Origin: Akkermansiaceae bacterium
GTDB taxonomy: Bacteria; Verrucomicrobiota; Verrucomicrobiia; Verrucomicrobiales; DEV007
DNA length: 64,000 nt
Direction of reading: 5' to 3'
Assembly: GCA_024233005.1 (NCBI GenBank)
Contig: JACKQE010000001.1
Location: forward strand, 372,001-436,000
The position numbers and the translations under genes are program-made. Below, piece by piece: positions 26,790 through 37,100 of the stretch (the stretch's first letter is position 1; the number at the start of each line of letters is the position of its first letter). The notes below the pieces were generated by a model that ran no database searches, had not been told where the DNA came from, and saw only the letters and a program-made list of their open reading frames with translations.

Positions 26790-27278
26790 ATGCAGCCTTC
26801 CTTCCTTGTCGGCATCATCACCGTCTCCGACCGCGCTGCGGCGGGGGAATACGAAGACCTTGGCGGCCCTGCTTTGCGACTGGCCTGTGAGGACCGCGGT
26901 TGGACCATTGGCCCGGAAGCGGTCGTTCCTGACGACCTCGATCGCATACAGTCCGCCCTCCGCTCATTCTGTGCCCAGGGTTGCGGCCTGATCCTGACCA
27001 CGGGGGGAACCGGTATTGCGGAGCGTGATGTCACTCCGGAAGCCATCCGCGGGGTGATGCGCGTTGAAATTCCCGGCTTCGGGGAAGTGATGCGTGCCCG
27101 ATCCATGGAGATCACCCCCAATGCTCTCCTTTCACGGGGACTTGGGGCCGTGGTTGAACGGTCTCTCGTTCTCGCCCTTCCCGGCAAACCCAGTGGGGCC
27201 GTGGAATGCCTCGGTTTCGTCGCCGCGGCCCTCCCTCATGCCGTCAAACTGGCGCTGCGGGAACCGACTTCCTGCTGA
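26790..27278 (+). CDS. mog: MogA/MoaB-family molybdopterin adenylyltransferase
   Basis: A 162-residue MoCF-domain protein. GIITVSDRAAAGEYEDLGGP, LILTTGGTGIAERDVTPEA and LALPGKPSGAVECLGFV are the Mog/MoaB signature blocks, including the TTGGTG loop and the Asp that binds molybdopterin. It probably adenylates molybdopterin before molybdate insertion. MoaB and Mog are hard to separate by eye; the PGFGEVMR and ALLSR stretches are Mog-like. Its last 35 bases overlap the 3' end of the convergent tandem glycosyltransferase gene. Confidence 0.93.
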   Translation: MQPSFLVGIITVSDRAAAGEYEDLGGPALRLACEDRGWTIGPEAVVPDDLDRIQSALRSFCAQGCGLILTTGGTGIAERDVTPEAIRGVMRVEIPGFGEVMRARSMEITPNALLSRGLGAVVERSLVLALPGKPSGAVECLGFVAAALPHAVKLALREPTSC

Positions 27279-29850
27279 TTCCTACGAATGCGAGGTAATC
27301 GTCGGCCATTCGGGACACGGTAAACCGGCGTTCCGACTCTGCCCTGGCCGCCCTCCCAAGGCGTGCCCGCAGCTCGGGATCCCGAGCTGCACGGACCAGC
27401 GCTTCCGCCAACGGAGCGGCTTGGCGGGCTGGAACCAGAATCCCGGTGAGGTCATGGGCAATCTGCTCCCGAGCACCCCCATGGTCGGTGGCGATGACAG
27501 GCAATCCGGCGGCCATGGCCTCCAAGGTGGCATTGGGACAGCCGGCCGGCTCTGAGATCGCGACAAACAGGTCGCAGGTTTCCAAAAATTGGGATGTCCC
27601 GGGAAGCTCCCCCAGCCATCGCACCGGCAAACCTCTGGCCTGCCGCCGCAGGCCTTTGGCATACGCCTCATGGCCGCCGTCTGGACCTCCGGCGATTTGC
27701 AATTCGAAGGGGGGAAGATCCGGCAAGGCGAGGCGAACGGCGCCCAGCAGGTCCTCCAATCGTTTGTCGGGGGACAATCTCGCCGCTGTTCCAATCATCA
27801 AACGGTTTCCGGGCTGGCGAGCAACCGGAAGTGGGAGTGGCAGCCCATTGGGGATCACCGCCACCGGGCATCCGAGGGTGGTCCGGGCCTGTTCGGCTTC
27901 CCCCGAATATTTGACGACCGCTCCTGCGAGCAACCGGCCATATTCCCGGGGACTCTGGCAGGGTAGTCCGGTCCGGGGGCGCTCGAAGTATTGGGCCAAT
28001 GAGGAGTAAAACATCTCACCGGGGCTGACGTCGAAAACCCGGCTGCGCCAGAGGGCGTCCGCAAGAATGATTTTGCAGCTCGCGATCAGATTCCAAAAAA
28101 CCACGACACTGGCGCCGCTCGCATCAATGGTCTTCAGCACCTCGCGGCAAACTTGTCCCGCATCATGACTTTGGATCGAAGGAGCACAGTGCACCGTGAT
28201 GCCGGATGCCCGCAAGGCCAACGTTCCCGGGCTGGGCTGGTAGGGATCTTCCTCGACGACACAGGCTCCTACATGGAAGCCCCGGGAATGGAGTTCCAAC
28301 AGCAGCCTTCGGGCACTGCTCTGGGCGCCGCCGGTGTGAAAATGATTGGTCACCAGCCACCAATCCTTCCGGGGAGGCGTCACCGGGCGCTGGTGGAGAA
28401 CGCGTTCGTACAACCAGGCCGCCCTCGCAATCATGGCTTCCCGGGAAAACGATTTGGGGAGTCCCGGCGGGGGCAAGGTGAGGGTTTCCAACACCGCGTC
28501 TGCGAACTCCTCCGGGGTCGCATTTTCGGCAACCAGCCGGATGCCCGGAACCTCGCAGGTTCCTCCGACTGCGTTGGCGACGACGTGTCTGTCCGCTCCC
28601 AAAGCTTCCAGTTGGGAGAGACTAAGGCCTTCATGGGCACTGCAGGACACAAGAACATCGGCCGCGCTTAGGGCCGGTGTCACTTCTTCCAATAAACCCA
28701 GACCATGCCAGCCGGGAAGGTTGAGGGGGGACAAAGAATTTGTTCCGGCCCCGACCACGAGGAGGTGAACGGCCTTGGCAGACTTGCGTTGGCAGGCCGC
28801 CAATATTGAGGGGAGTCGGTCAAAACGTTTTTGGGGACGCTCATTGGCCAAAGCCAGTAGAACGACATCCTGCTCTCCAATGCCCAGTCGGATTTTCAGT
28901 TCCCTGCCTGCCGCAGGATTGATAACTGGGCGTTGAATGCCATTCCACAAGGTCCTCGAAGGGGGGCCCTGGGGAGTGCTCTCCCGCCATTCCTGTTCCA
29001 CTTCTTTGGCGCAGCCGAGGACGAGGCAAGCGGCTTCCGCAGGCAGGCCGGCCATGCCGTGAGGAAGCGCGGAGGCTGTGTTGTGAAGAGTCACGACCAC
29101 CGGCCAACCGTTCTTCGAAAGACGGGTGATGATTTCTCCGGTGAGAAGATGGGTGTGAAGCAGATCCGCACCAAACTGTCGGGCAGCTTTCTCCAGATCA
29201 GCCATCGGATCCGTGGAATCGGCCAGGTCAATCGAAGGCACCCGGATGGGCCATTCAGGTCGTTGCCCACGGCCGGTGGCGATCGCCAAGGTGGGAACTC
29301 CCCGGCTGGAAAGGCCTTCCCCCAGACTGAGAGCGATTTTTTCGGCACCTCCGATCTGGAAAGAGGTTACCACCTGGACAACCCGCAGATGATCATCGTG
29401 GTCCGTCTCAAAGTCCGCCAGCAGGCTTGATTGCCATGAATTCGACAAAACAAGGAGTTCAAGTGTCCGCGACCAAGGTTCCCCGCTCGTCATCGCCTTG
29501 CGGAAGACCTCGCCGACGGAAGCTCCCAAATACGCAGCCGCAGGCGGGCAGGGGAAGCGCCGTTTCCAACGGGGTAAACGGGCCCACAGCCCTCCACAGC
29601 GCGCGGCAAGTTGGCGCCATTCCGCCGAATGCCGGGGAATGGCGAGACTGATCCGCCCGGGGTCGCGGGGGAGGAATGGGGGCGTTTCGCGGGAGCACCA
29701 CATGCCGGGACGGGCCACCAAATAGTTCCCCTGGGCAGGCGGCAGGTCACCTGACCAGAGATCCCATCCGAGAGCTCTCAGACTTCGGATGGTCCGTGCC
29801 CGTCGCCCCGGATCAGTTCCCGCTTCAGTGGGTATCCAAGCCAGGGACAT
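27244..29850 (-). CDS. Tandem GT4 glycosyltransferase with unknown N-terminal region
   Basis: An 868-residue protein with two GT-B, GT4-like modules. The first starts near residue 155 (VVTSFQIGGAEKIALSLGEG) with donor region SCSAHEGLSLSQLEALGADR. The second starts near residue 500 (WWLVTNHFHTGGAQSSARRL) with GTAARLSPDKRLEDLLGAVR and AISEPAGCPNATLEAMAAGL. The first 150 residues are not recognised. Both modules keep the C-terminal Glu-rich donor motif, so both may be active. Substrates are unknown. It is the last gene of the minus-strand PQQ-SGNH-sulfatase-SUMF1 operon, 12 bases after the SUMF1-like gene, and has no signal peptide. Confidence 0.88.
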   Translation of the reverse strand: MSLAWIPTEAGTDPGRRARTIRSLRALGWDLWSGDLPPAQGNYLVARPGMWCSRETPPFLPRDPGRISLAIPRHSAEWRQLAARCGGLWARLPRWKRRFPCPPAAAYLGASVGEVFRKAMTSGEPWSRTLELLVLSNSWQSSLLADFETDHDDHLRVVQVVTSFQIGGAEKIALSLGEGLSSRGVPTLAIATGRGQRPEWPIRVPSIDLADSTDPMADLEKAARQFGADLLHTHLLTGEIITRLSKNGWPVVVTLHNTASALPHGMAGLPAEAACLVLGCAKEVEQEWRESTPQGPPSRTLWNGIQRPVINPAAGRELKIRLGIGEQDVVLLALANERPQKRFDRLPSILAACQRKSAKAVHLLVVGAGTNSLSPLNLPGWHGLGLLEEVTPALSAADVLVSCSAHEGLSLSQLEALGADRHVVANAVGGTCEVPGIRLVAENATPEEFADAVLETLTLPPPGLPKSFSREAMIARAAWLYERVLHQRPVTPPRKDWWLVTNHFHTGGAQSSARRLLLELHSRGFHVGACVVEEDPYQPSPGTLALRASGITVHCAPSIQSHDAGQVCREVLKTIDASGASVVVFWNLIASCKIILADALWRSRVFDVSPGEMFYSSLAQYFERPRTGLPCQSPREYGRLLAGAVVKYSGEAEQARTTLGCPVAVIPNGLPLPLPVARQPGNRLMIGTAARLSPDKRLEDLLGAVRLALPDLPPFELQIAGGPDGGHEAYAKGLRRQARGLPVRWLGELPGTSQFLETCDLFVAISEPAGCPNATLEAMAAGLPVIATDHGGAREQIAHDLTGILVPARQAAPLAEALVRAARDPELRARLGRAARAESERRFTVSRMADDYLAFVGISRKSVPAAPV

Positions 29851-29862
29851 GGAGAGCGCGGT

Positions 29863-31380
29863 TCAGTAGGCCGAAGGACGACGATGGCTGGAGTGGTAGG
29901 GCGGAACGTCCTCTTCAGGAAACGGGGAGCGAGCCGGGAATGGAGGGGGAGAAAGTTCGGTTGGAAGAGTCCCGGCCTGGACCACAGTGATTTGGGTTGG
30001 GCGCATGCCGGTGGCGATGAACTGTCCGTGGGGACCTCCCAGATAGGCGAACTCCCGCTCTTCCCAGGACCCGTCGAGAAGGCATCTCCACAACAGATGG
30101 GTGCCTTCAGGCACGGAGGCGCGAACCCAGAATCCCTCATCCGTGGCCTCCACTCGGATCGGGCCAGTGAGATCGACTGTCGCCAGGGAGGGGCTCCGCA
30201 ACGGCCGGGAAACCGGGTTAGTTTGGCCTTCCCGGCGGGTCAGCCTCCGGATCAAACCGAGCAGTGCCACAAAAATGCCGACTGCGACGGCAATACAGGG
30301 CAACCCGAAAATAAGGCGGCCAGCTCCGGTGGGTGCCGGTGAGGGAAACGGGGGGGCGGGAGGGAGCGCTTTCGAGGGTGGGGGCAGTTTGGGGGATGGC
30401 GTCGGAGTCACTCCTGGCTCGACCTCCACCGGCGTCGCGGGACGGGAAGGATAGCTGGATTTTGAAGCGGGACTTGGGGTGGTGGTGGTGGTGGTGGTGG
30501 CGGCTTTGACTTCTAGATCAAACGACATGATCCGGAACCCATTGTCCGCATTCCGACTGCGGGGATCATTTCGGAAACGGGCGGCTGATCGGGCATTGGA
30601 AAGGGTCTTCGTGAAAGCGCCTCCTCTGAGGACCCGGCGCGGTTTGTCGGAGAGTTTGTCATTCTGCTGCACAGGATCCTGTGCCGGGCCGGCTTCATAA
30701 GGGCCGAACCAGTCTTGGCACCATTCCCAGACATTTCCCGGCATGCCTACCAAACCCCAACCATTGGAAGGGAAGGCATCCACAGGCAAGGGACCTTTTC
30801 CAGCAGTGCCGCTGTGGGCGATGTCCTTTTCGGCAATGCCATCCGGGTAGGGGTTTTGGCTGCCGGACCGGCAGGCATATTCCCACTGGGCTTCCGAAGG
30901 AAGGCTGATCTTGCGCCCCGTTTTTCGGCTGAGCCAGCGGCAATATTCCTGGGCGTCAAACCAAGTGACCAAGGTCACGGGATGTCTCTCGGTTTGGGGA
31001 TATCCTGGGTTTTTCCAAGAGAAATCTGGTTTTTGGACGAGCGCTTGTCCGTCCCAGCCAAAACCGCCGGAGGTTCCTTTTTCTGCTTCGGTGCGATAGC
31101 CGGTTTCTTTGATGAATTGGCGGAACTCTCCCACTGTGACCGGGTATTTGCCGAGCAAAAAGGCGCGGGTCAGGGTGACCTGGCGCTGCTGTTCGTCCTC
31201 TTTGCGCCCCACTTCGGTAACAGGCGACCCTTGTGCAAAGGTGCCAGGCTCAATCCGGAGGCATTCCACGCTGAATCCGTCGCCTCCCAGGACGACCTGA
31301 CGACTGGTCGTTTGGGCCGGAAGAAGGCCGGCTGTGGCGAAACATCCTACGATCCAACTGGAATAGAGGCCAAGCTTCAT
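29863..31380 (-). CDS. Membrane-anchored SUMF1/FGE-like protein lacking the catalytic cysteines
   Basis: A 505-residue protein with a signal peptide (MKLGLYSSWIVGCFATAGLL). Residues about 25-270 form a formylglycine-generating-enzyme-like domain (RIEPGTFAQGSPVTEVGRKE, LPSEAQWEYACRSG, GNVWEWCQDWFG, RVLRGGAF, NGFRIM). The segment after RVLRGG has no Cys where FGE has its two catalytic ones, so oxidase activity is unlikely. A Thr7 run and a Pro-rich linker follow, then a TM helix near residues 356-378 (LPCIAVAVGIFVALLGLI) and a C-terminal domain of about 125 residues. ATG 31380 gives the signal peptide; the frame extends to 31473. It lies downstream of a sulfatase. Confidence 0.85.
   Translation of the reverse strand: MKLGLYSSWIVGCFATAGLLPAQTTSRQVVLGGDGFSVECLRIEPGTFAQGSPVTEVGRKEDEQQRQVTLTRAFLLGKYPVTVGEFRQFIKETGYRTEAEKGTSGGFGWDGQALVQKPDFSWKNPGYPQTERHPVTLVTWFDAQEYCRWLSRKTGRKISLPSEAQWEYACRSGSQNPYPDGIAEKDIAHSGTAGKGPLPVDAFPSNGWGLVGMPGNVWEWCQDWFGPYEAGPAQDPVQQNDKLSDKPRRVLRGGAFTKTLSNARSAARFRNDPRSRNADNGFRIMSFDLEVKAATTTTTTTPSPASKSSYPSRPATPVEVEPGVTPTPSPKLPPPSKALPPAPPFPSPAPTGAGRLIFGLPCIAVAVGIFVALLGLIRRLTRREGQTNPVSRPLRSPSLATVDLTGPIRVEATDEGFWVRASVPEGTHLLWRCLLDGSWEEREFAYLGGPHGQFIATGMRPTQITVVQAGTLPTELSPPPFPARSPFPEEDVPPYHSSHRRPSAY
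30478..30498. repeat. (GGT)7 trinucleotide microsatellite in the SUMF1-like gene
   Basis: Seven perfect GGT units on the plus strand read as (ACC)7 in the gene, encoding seven consecutive Thr in the linker after the SUMF1 domain. The repeat is in frame, so changes in unit number would alter linker length without a frameshift. Confidence 0.9.
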
Positions 31381-31433
31381 GGGATCATGCATAAGAGCAC
31401 CACGGCAGGGCTGCAATCGCAAACTGATGCCGG

Positions 31434-32912
31434 TCACGGTTTGGGCCGGTACCAGGTCGGCGTGCCGAACCAATCGTGCATTTCTTTTTCCAAAGGTGCC
31501 ACGACGTCGGGGGGTTCCGGAAAAACCCCCCGATCCTGTGTTTCTTCCATCCAGGCGGCCAAAGCCGCTCTCAGCCGGATCAGCGCCTGCTGGTGCCCGG
31601 GCTCTTTGGAATCCGCCAGATTTTGGATCTCATGAGGATCCGCGACGGTGTCAAAAAGCTGTTCGGGAGCCACTGTTGGCTCCATCAATTGCGCCGGAGG
31701 ACCGCTGAGTTTCCCCTCCGCCATCAACTGGCGCATCAGGGGCATGATGGGAAAACACTTTTCCTTGTAGCGATTCAGCGAGGTGAAACCACGGGCAGGG
31801 TAAAAATTGCGGATGTAGTGGTAACGCTTCTCCCGAACACTGCGGATCCGGTTGACCGACTCGTCTATGCGGTCCCGCGCCGAGAACACAAATTCCCGCT
31901 CCGGGCTGCGGTGGTCGCCAAGGAAGACCCGGCCCTGCATTGCCAGCGGACGATCGATGCCGGCAAAGGCAAGGGTCGTGGCGGTGATGTCGATCAGGCT
32001 GATGAGTTCATCCTGAACGCTCCCTGGCTTGTAGTGGGCCGGAGGTGGAAAGTTTTTTGGCCAGTGCAGAATCAGGGGCACGTGAAGACCGGTGTCATAA
32101 CACCAATGGATACCGCGGGGTTCAATCCTTCCGTTGTCCCCGAAAAACAGAATCACCGTGCTGTCGTAGAGCCCGTCCCGCCGCAGTTGGTCGAGGATCT
32201 TTGCCACCGTTCGGTCCATGCCGGAAATCGAATTGAGATAGCGGGCCCATTCCTGCCTCACCACGGGATGGTCCGGGTAATAGGGAGGAGGGGTGACCTT
32301 TTCTTCGGTCGCGATCTGCTCATGGGTGAGTTCCCCTTTCCACTGAACTCTGGATTGCCGCCAGGTTTCACGGTCGTAAATGTCGTATTCCGCTTCCAGA
32401 GTGTTGATCTGAGCAAAGAACGGCTGGTGGGATTTCAACTCCTCCCAGGTTTTTCCCTCATAGATCGGTCCTTCGTTGACGAAGTTGAGGTCGAGCTTGC
32501 CTGAACCCACGACCTCGCCAGCCATGGTTTCGAAATTTGCGGTGAAATAGCCCGTGTCGCGGAGACGGTGCGTGATGGGCCGGACCCCTTCCGGCAATCG
32601 GTAGTTGTCTGCGCGGTGCGACCGCATGTTATGGGTGTCGGTGGTGGTCTGATACATGCCCACCAGAAAAGCACTCCGACTGGGGGCGCAGACCGGAGCA
32701 GTGGCAAAAACATGGGTGTATCGCTGGCCCTCGGCGGCCAGGCCGTCAAGAGCGGGCGTCTTGACCTGTGTCGCCCCATAGCAGCCCAAATCGAGTTTCA
32801 GATTCTCGCCAACGATCCAAAGGATGTTGGGGCGGGGTTTTCCCGATTCCTCCGGAAAGGCCACCACTGGCGAGAGCCAAAGCAGAGAAAGGAGTAGGTA
32901 GCGTGGATTCAA
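31434..32912 (-). CDS. Secreted Cys-type sulfatase
   Basis: A 492-residue type I sulfatase. PNILWIVGENLKLDLGCYG holds the N-terminal metal ligands, and VCAPSRSAFLVGMYQ contains the C-x-P-S-R signature whose Cys must be converted to formylglycine. VILFFGDNGRIEPRG carries the second metal-binding Asp-Asn pair. The N-terminus is a signal peptide (NPRYLLLSLLWLSPVVAF). Heparan or fucan-type sulfated glycans are plausible targets but not determined. The start is uncertain: a TTG at 32912 follows a GGGGGA stretch and gives a compact signal peptide, while an ATG at 32963 overlaps the upstream SGNH gene by 35 bases. The downstream SUMF1-like protein lacks FGE cysteines. Confidence 0.92.
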   Translation of the reverse strand: MNPRYLLLSLLWLSPVVAFPEESGKPRPNILWIVGENLKLDLGCYGATQVKTPALDGLAAEGQRYTHVFATAPVCAPSRSAFLVGMYQTTTDTHNMRSHRADNYRLPEGVRPITHRLRDTGYFTANFETMAGEVVGSGKLDLNFVNEGPIYEGKTWEELKSHQPFFAQINTLEAEYDIYDRETWRQSRVQWKGELTHEQIATEEKVTPPPYYPDHPVVRQEWARYLNSISGMDRTVAKILDQLRRDGLYDSTVILFFGDNGRIEPRGIHWCYDTGLHVPLILHWPKNFPPPAHYKPGSVQDELISLIDITATTLAFAGIDRPLAMQGRVFLGDHRSPEREFVFSARDRIDESVNRIRSVREKRYHYIRNFYPARGFTSLNRYKEKCFPIMPLMRQLMAEGKLSGPPAQLMEPTVAPEQLFDTVADPHEIQNLADSKEPGHQQALIRLRAALAAWMEETQDRGVFPEPPDVVAPLEKEMHDWFGTPTWYRPKP

Positions 32913-32928
32913 TCGAGAGGATCCCCCA

Positions 32929-34119
32929 TCAGTTGACCACAAACTGAATGATCCGCATGGCATGCCCGGGGCTGTTGCTCAACGAGGAAATCCGCAAGGT
33001 CAGGGTATGTTTTCCGGGCGTGAGTTCGTCCGCGAACATCACCGTGCGGGGGTAATGCAGGCCTTTGCTGTAGCTGTGGTAGACGTCGATTTTTCGAGCA
33101 GGGGTGCCATCAATGCCAGCTTCGACCATGCCTGCATCCGGGCCTGCGACCACGAACGCTCCGATCGCCGTGCCCTCGAACTCCAGTGTCACCTCAGCCC
33201 CGACTTCCGTGGCCGAGAGCAGTGGGATTTTGGTGAATCGTTCCCGCTTGCCTCCCGGGAGATGCGCCCAATCCGGAATGCCCAGCGTCCATCCGGACTT
33301 CACGACCGCCCGGGCGGGATCCACGAAGCGGCCGGATTCGTAGTTGAAGGCATCAAGTGCTGCCGGCAGCAAATGGGCTTTTGGCTGGGCCTGCTCTGCC
33401 AGAGGTGAGGCCCATTGGCGGTCGAGCAGTTCAGAGATCATCCGGGCGCAGATGGCATTTCCGAAGGGGGCCGGATGCACGCCGCCATATTCTTTCCAGG
33501 TGAGCGTTCCTGAGGAGATCTGCCGGGCCACTTCGCGACCGAGATGAATGGTCGACACGCCATACTGTTTTGCGACCGTTTCATGCGCCTCCATGGTGAG
33601 GGGCGTTTCGCCCTTTTGCAGGGTAGCCAGCATGCCTTCATTCACGAAGTAGGTGAGGACGATGTCCGTGTTGGGATTTGCTTTCCGGGTCTGCCGGATG
33701 ATGCCCTCCATTCCGCGGATGCACGCTTCGCGGGTATGGTGGGCATCCTGATCATCGTTGACGGCAAATTCGAGAAAAAACAAATCGATCGGACCCTTGG
33801 CAAGCACGTCGGTGGGGAGTCGGAAGGCTCCGGTGGTTGAGCAGGTTGAGGAAATGCCGGCATCGACGAATTCGAATTTCGTATTGGGAAAGCGCTTTTG
33901 CAGGTGCTCCATCACCATCGGGCGGTAACCGTTCATTTCGGTGATCGATCCTCCCATGAAGGCGATCCGGGCGGTTTTGTCCCTTTCACAACGGATCCGT
34001 GAATTTTCCAGACTGCCCCGTGGCTGCACATTTTCCCCAAAGGAGGGGGATTGGGCGTGGATCTGGGGAGCAGGGAGCAATGCCCAGAAGAGGACAGGAA
34101 GGAGCACGGTTGGTTTCAT
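32929..34119 (-). CDS. Secreted SGNH/GDSL hydrolase (second paralogue)
   Basis: A 396-residue protein with signal peptide MKPTVLLPVLFWALLPAPQI. SGNH blocks are FMGGSITEMNGY with the nucleophile Ser, DAGISSTCST, FLEFAVNDDQDA, and EYGGVHPAPFG with the catalytic His. The C-terminal 120 residues are beta-rich (LEFEGTAIGAFVVAGPDAGM) as in carbohydrate esterases with a sandwich domain. It is probably a polysaccharide deacylase. ATG 34119 is used because the frame open to 34260 lacks coding character. It sits between the PQQ-methyltransferase gene and the sulfatase gene in one operon and is a paralogue of 903-2195. Confidence 0.88.
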   Translation of the reverse strand: MKPTVLLPVLFWALLPAPQIHAQSPSFGENVQPRGSLENSRIRCERDKTARIAFMGGSITEMNGYRPMVMEHLQKRFPNTKFEFVDAGISSTCSTTGAFRLPTDVLAKGPIDLFFLEFAVNDDQDAHHTREACIRGMEGIIRQTRKANPNTDIVLTYFVNEGMLATLQKGETPLTMEAHETVAKQYGVSTIHLGREVARQISSGTLTWKEYGGVHPAPFGNAICARMISELLDRQWASPLAEQAQPKAHLLPAALDAFNYESGRFVDPARAVVKSGWTLGIPDWAHLPGGKRERFTKIPLLSATEVGAEVTLEFEGTAIGAFVVAGPDAGMVEAGIDGTPARKIDVYHSYSKGLHYPRTVMFADELTPGKHTLTLRISSLSNSPGHAMRIIQFVVN

Positions 34120-34148
34120 GATGGGAATCGGGGTGGGCTGGTACGGTT

Positions 34149-37100
34149 TCACTGGCCCTGCAAGGCAAACCAGGAGCGCATCTGATAGCTGCACTGACAT
34201 TTCGAGGAGCCATCCGGAACCAGAACGAGGCCGCCAGCGGGAATGGCGTTGATCCAACAACTGGGACGGATCCCTCCATAATTCTGGGTGCCTCCGCTGC
34301 CACTGAAATCGACATAACCCAGGGTCGCCGAGCGGAAGAGCATCAAATTCCGGCTCGCCGAGAATTGCCCGCAGCCATAGGAGCGTTCAAATTTCCAGGG
34401 CACGGTCTCGCCGGACTTCAGATCCCAGGCTCCTCCTTGGGCAAAAATGGTGGCGTCATTGATGATGGGCCGTGTCACATACTCGGCATCGCGTTCCCAA
34501 AGCGGTTCTCCGGTGTCGGTGTTGAATGCCGCCAGCCGGCCTCCAATCTCCGAAGGCAACTCGAAGAAGTTGTGGCGCACCGCTTTGTAGTTCATCAGCA
34601 GCGTGTGATGCTTCTCACTGACGGCAATTTGGGTGCCCCAGATTTGACGATTGTTGGACCAAGCCTTTTTGCCGGTCTTGGCATCGAGCGCCACCAGGGT
34701 TCCGGAAGGAATGTCACCGGGAGAGAGCTTGGGATTTGAGCGGCGGTTGTACTGCGGATCTTTCACCGCGTCCTCCTGGATCAGCGGACGGTCGATGACA
34801 AAGACCTTTGAACCCGCGACCGCGACGGCATTGTGCCGAATGGAGCCTTCAGGCTGGAAACTCCACTGTTCCTTGCCGGAGTCGGGGTCCAATGCAAACA
34901 GCTTCACTGACTCGGTGCGAAGCGTCGTCAGAGCATAGCGCGGGCTGACGGAGTGCTCCTCATTCTCCACCGAGCCATAGAGCAGGCCATCGGCATAGGA
35001 GAGATAACCCCAGTTGCGATTTGGGGCGTCGTCGGCCGCCGGGGTGTGGTAGTTCCCCAGCACCTTGCCAGTGGCCAAGTCGAGCCGGACGCAGGTCGGA
35101 CCGTGTTTGGCATAGACCGATCCACCACCCAGGCAGAATGGACCTCCGGTGTCACCGATGCCGACATCGTGGTGAATGCCGTCAAAGTCGCGCAGGAAAT
35201 CCCGGATTTCATGCACCCAGAGCTTGCGACCGTTATAGGCATCAAGACAGCAAATCCCGTGGACTCCTCCAACCACCAGGTAACCGTCCTGATACAAGGG
35301 AGCCGGCCCTTGTCCATGGCGGTTCGGAATCTCGAAGTCAACGTCACGGAACCAGAACATGGAGAGCGGCCCTTTGATGACCTCGTCGTCGGAACACAGG
35401 GTGTTGCCGGGATTGGAGTTCTGGTGCGACCAACTGCCCGAACTGGCCAAGGCGGCCCGCTTGGCGACGGTCATTCCACCGGTCGCCCCGAGACAAAGAA
35501 TGCCGCCTCCGGGACGCTGCAAGCGCTCCAGTTCCGCCAGCAGTGCCGCCCCGGGGGCGCCACGGAGACTTTGGGATGAGATCACCAGATTGGCGAACTG
35601 TTTGGGAAAGCCCGTCTCTGTGGGATCGGACTGCACCACCGCTACGCGGGTTCCGAGGAGCCCTGCTGCGGAAAGGCGTTGCCGAGCGGCGGCGGCTTTG
35701 GCGGCATCCTGTTCGACCGCAATGATGTGCAAATCGGAGGCCCGTGCCAAAGCCTCCGCCAATTCCCCTTCGCCCGCCCCGAGGTCCACCGCGTATCCGG
35801 CGGTCACTCCGGACTTGGTCAAGATTTCACGGGCGGTGTCGTCCAGGGCAGAGGAGAGGGCGGCCGCGGGTTCGAGACCCGAAAATACGGGGGCCTTGAC
35901 ATCCGCCTCGCCGAATCCATAAACGAGGCCTTGATCCGTTGTTGCCACGAGATGACCATTGCCACAGGCCAAACCGAGCACTTTTCCTTCGACAGTTTGA
36001 TTCCACCACTGGGTGCGTTGTCCGTTATAGTCGATGGCGGAGATCCGACCATCTCCTCCCAGCACGGCTTCTCCAGCGGTCACGATGCACTCCAGCACTT
36101 CGAGATCCACCGCCACCAGCCGGTCCTGGACCAGTGAGCGGACTTTTACAGCCTGCCCTTTGCGGTCAAAGGTGTCGACATCCTTCCACTTGGAGACCAC
36201 GAGGGACCGACCTTCGCTCCGGACGATGCCACCGGGCACCGCAACGGTCGGCCCCATACCAATCTGGCTGCCAAAGTCTCCGTTCCCAACGTCAAAAAGG
36301 CACCCTGAGTTGCAAAAAAAGCGGTCACTTACCAACGTGCGGGTCCCCCCCCGCTGCTGGTTTTTCTGGAGCTGGTAATACTGCAGCTGGCCGGTCTGGC
36401 GGTCGAACCCCGCCGGCACGGCCCTTCCTGTCGGGACCAACAGGGTGTTGCCACTCACGAGAAGATACCCCTGGGCTGAGACTCCACTTTCTGCCTCCGC
36501 ACCACCGTGGGGCTGGGCCATGAAAAGCCGTCCGGTCTCCCCATTGGTCCAGACCGGTTCGCCGGTGTCCGCCTTCAATGCCAGTAGATAGACGCCATCA
36601 CTGGGCCAGATGCCTCCCGCAAAATACACCACATCGTCCATCACGACTGGTCCTCCCCGTGCGGGCCATTTGGAGATCATCCGCTCATTTCCCAGGACCT
36701 GGCGATGATCTGGTCCGGCCCGGTGTTTCCAAATCAGATGGCCATCGGTGAGGGAGACTGCATAGAGCCAGCCGTCGTCGCTGGTCACCAACAGACGGTC
36801 TTTCCAGCCTGCCGGGGCGAATCGGACCGGGCCGCCGGTGAAAAACCGCCACTCGACTTCCCCAGTTTTCGCATTGATCGCCACCACTTGATCCTCAGCC
36901 GAGCTGCCAAAAATCACCCTGTCCCCCATGATGATGGGCTGGAAAGCGAGGTCGAACTCGATGCGGTCAGACTGCGGCCACGCTGGGCGCGGTGGGGCAT
37001 TTCGGTGGACCCAGAGGAGCCGGGGCTGGTTCGGGAGACGCTCCGGGGTGTAGCCACTGCGTGCGGCATCTGCCCGGTATGTCGGCCAATCATCGGCCCG

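Noticed and set aside
34120..34260. Upstream extension of the second SGNH hydrolase
   Set aside because: The ATG at 34119 starts a clear signal peptide; the extension overlaps the PQQ gene's 3' end and has no coding character.
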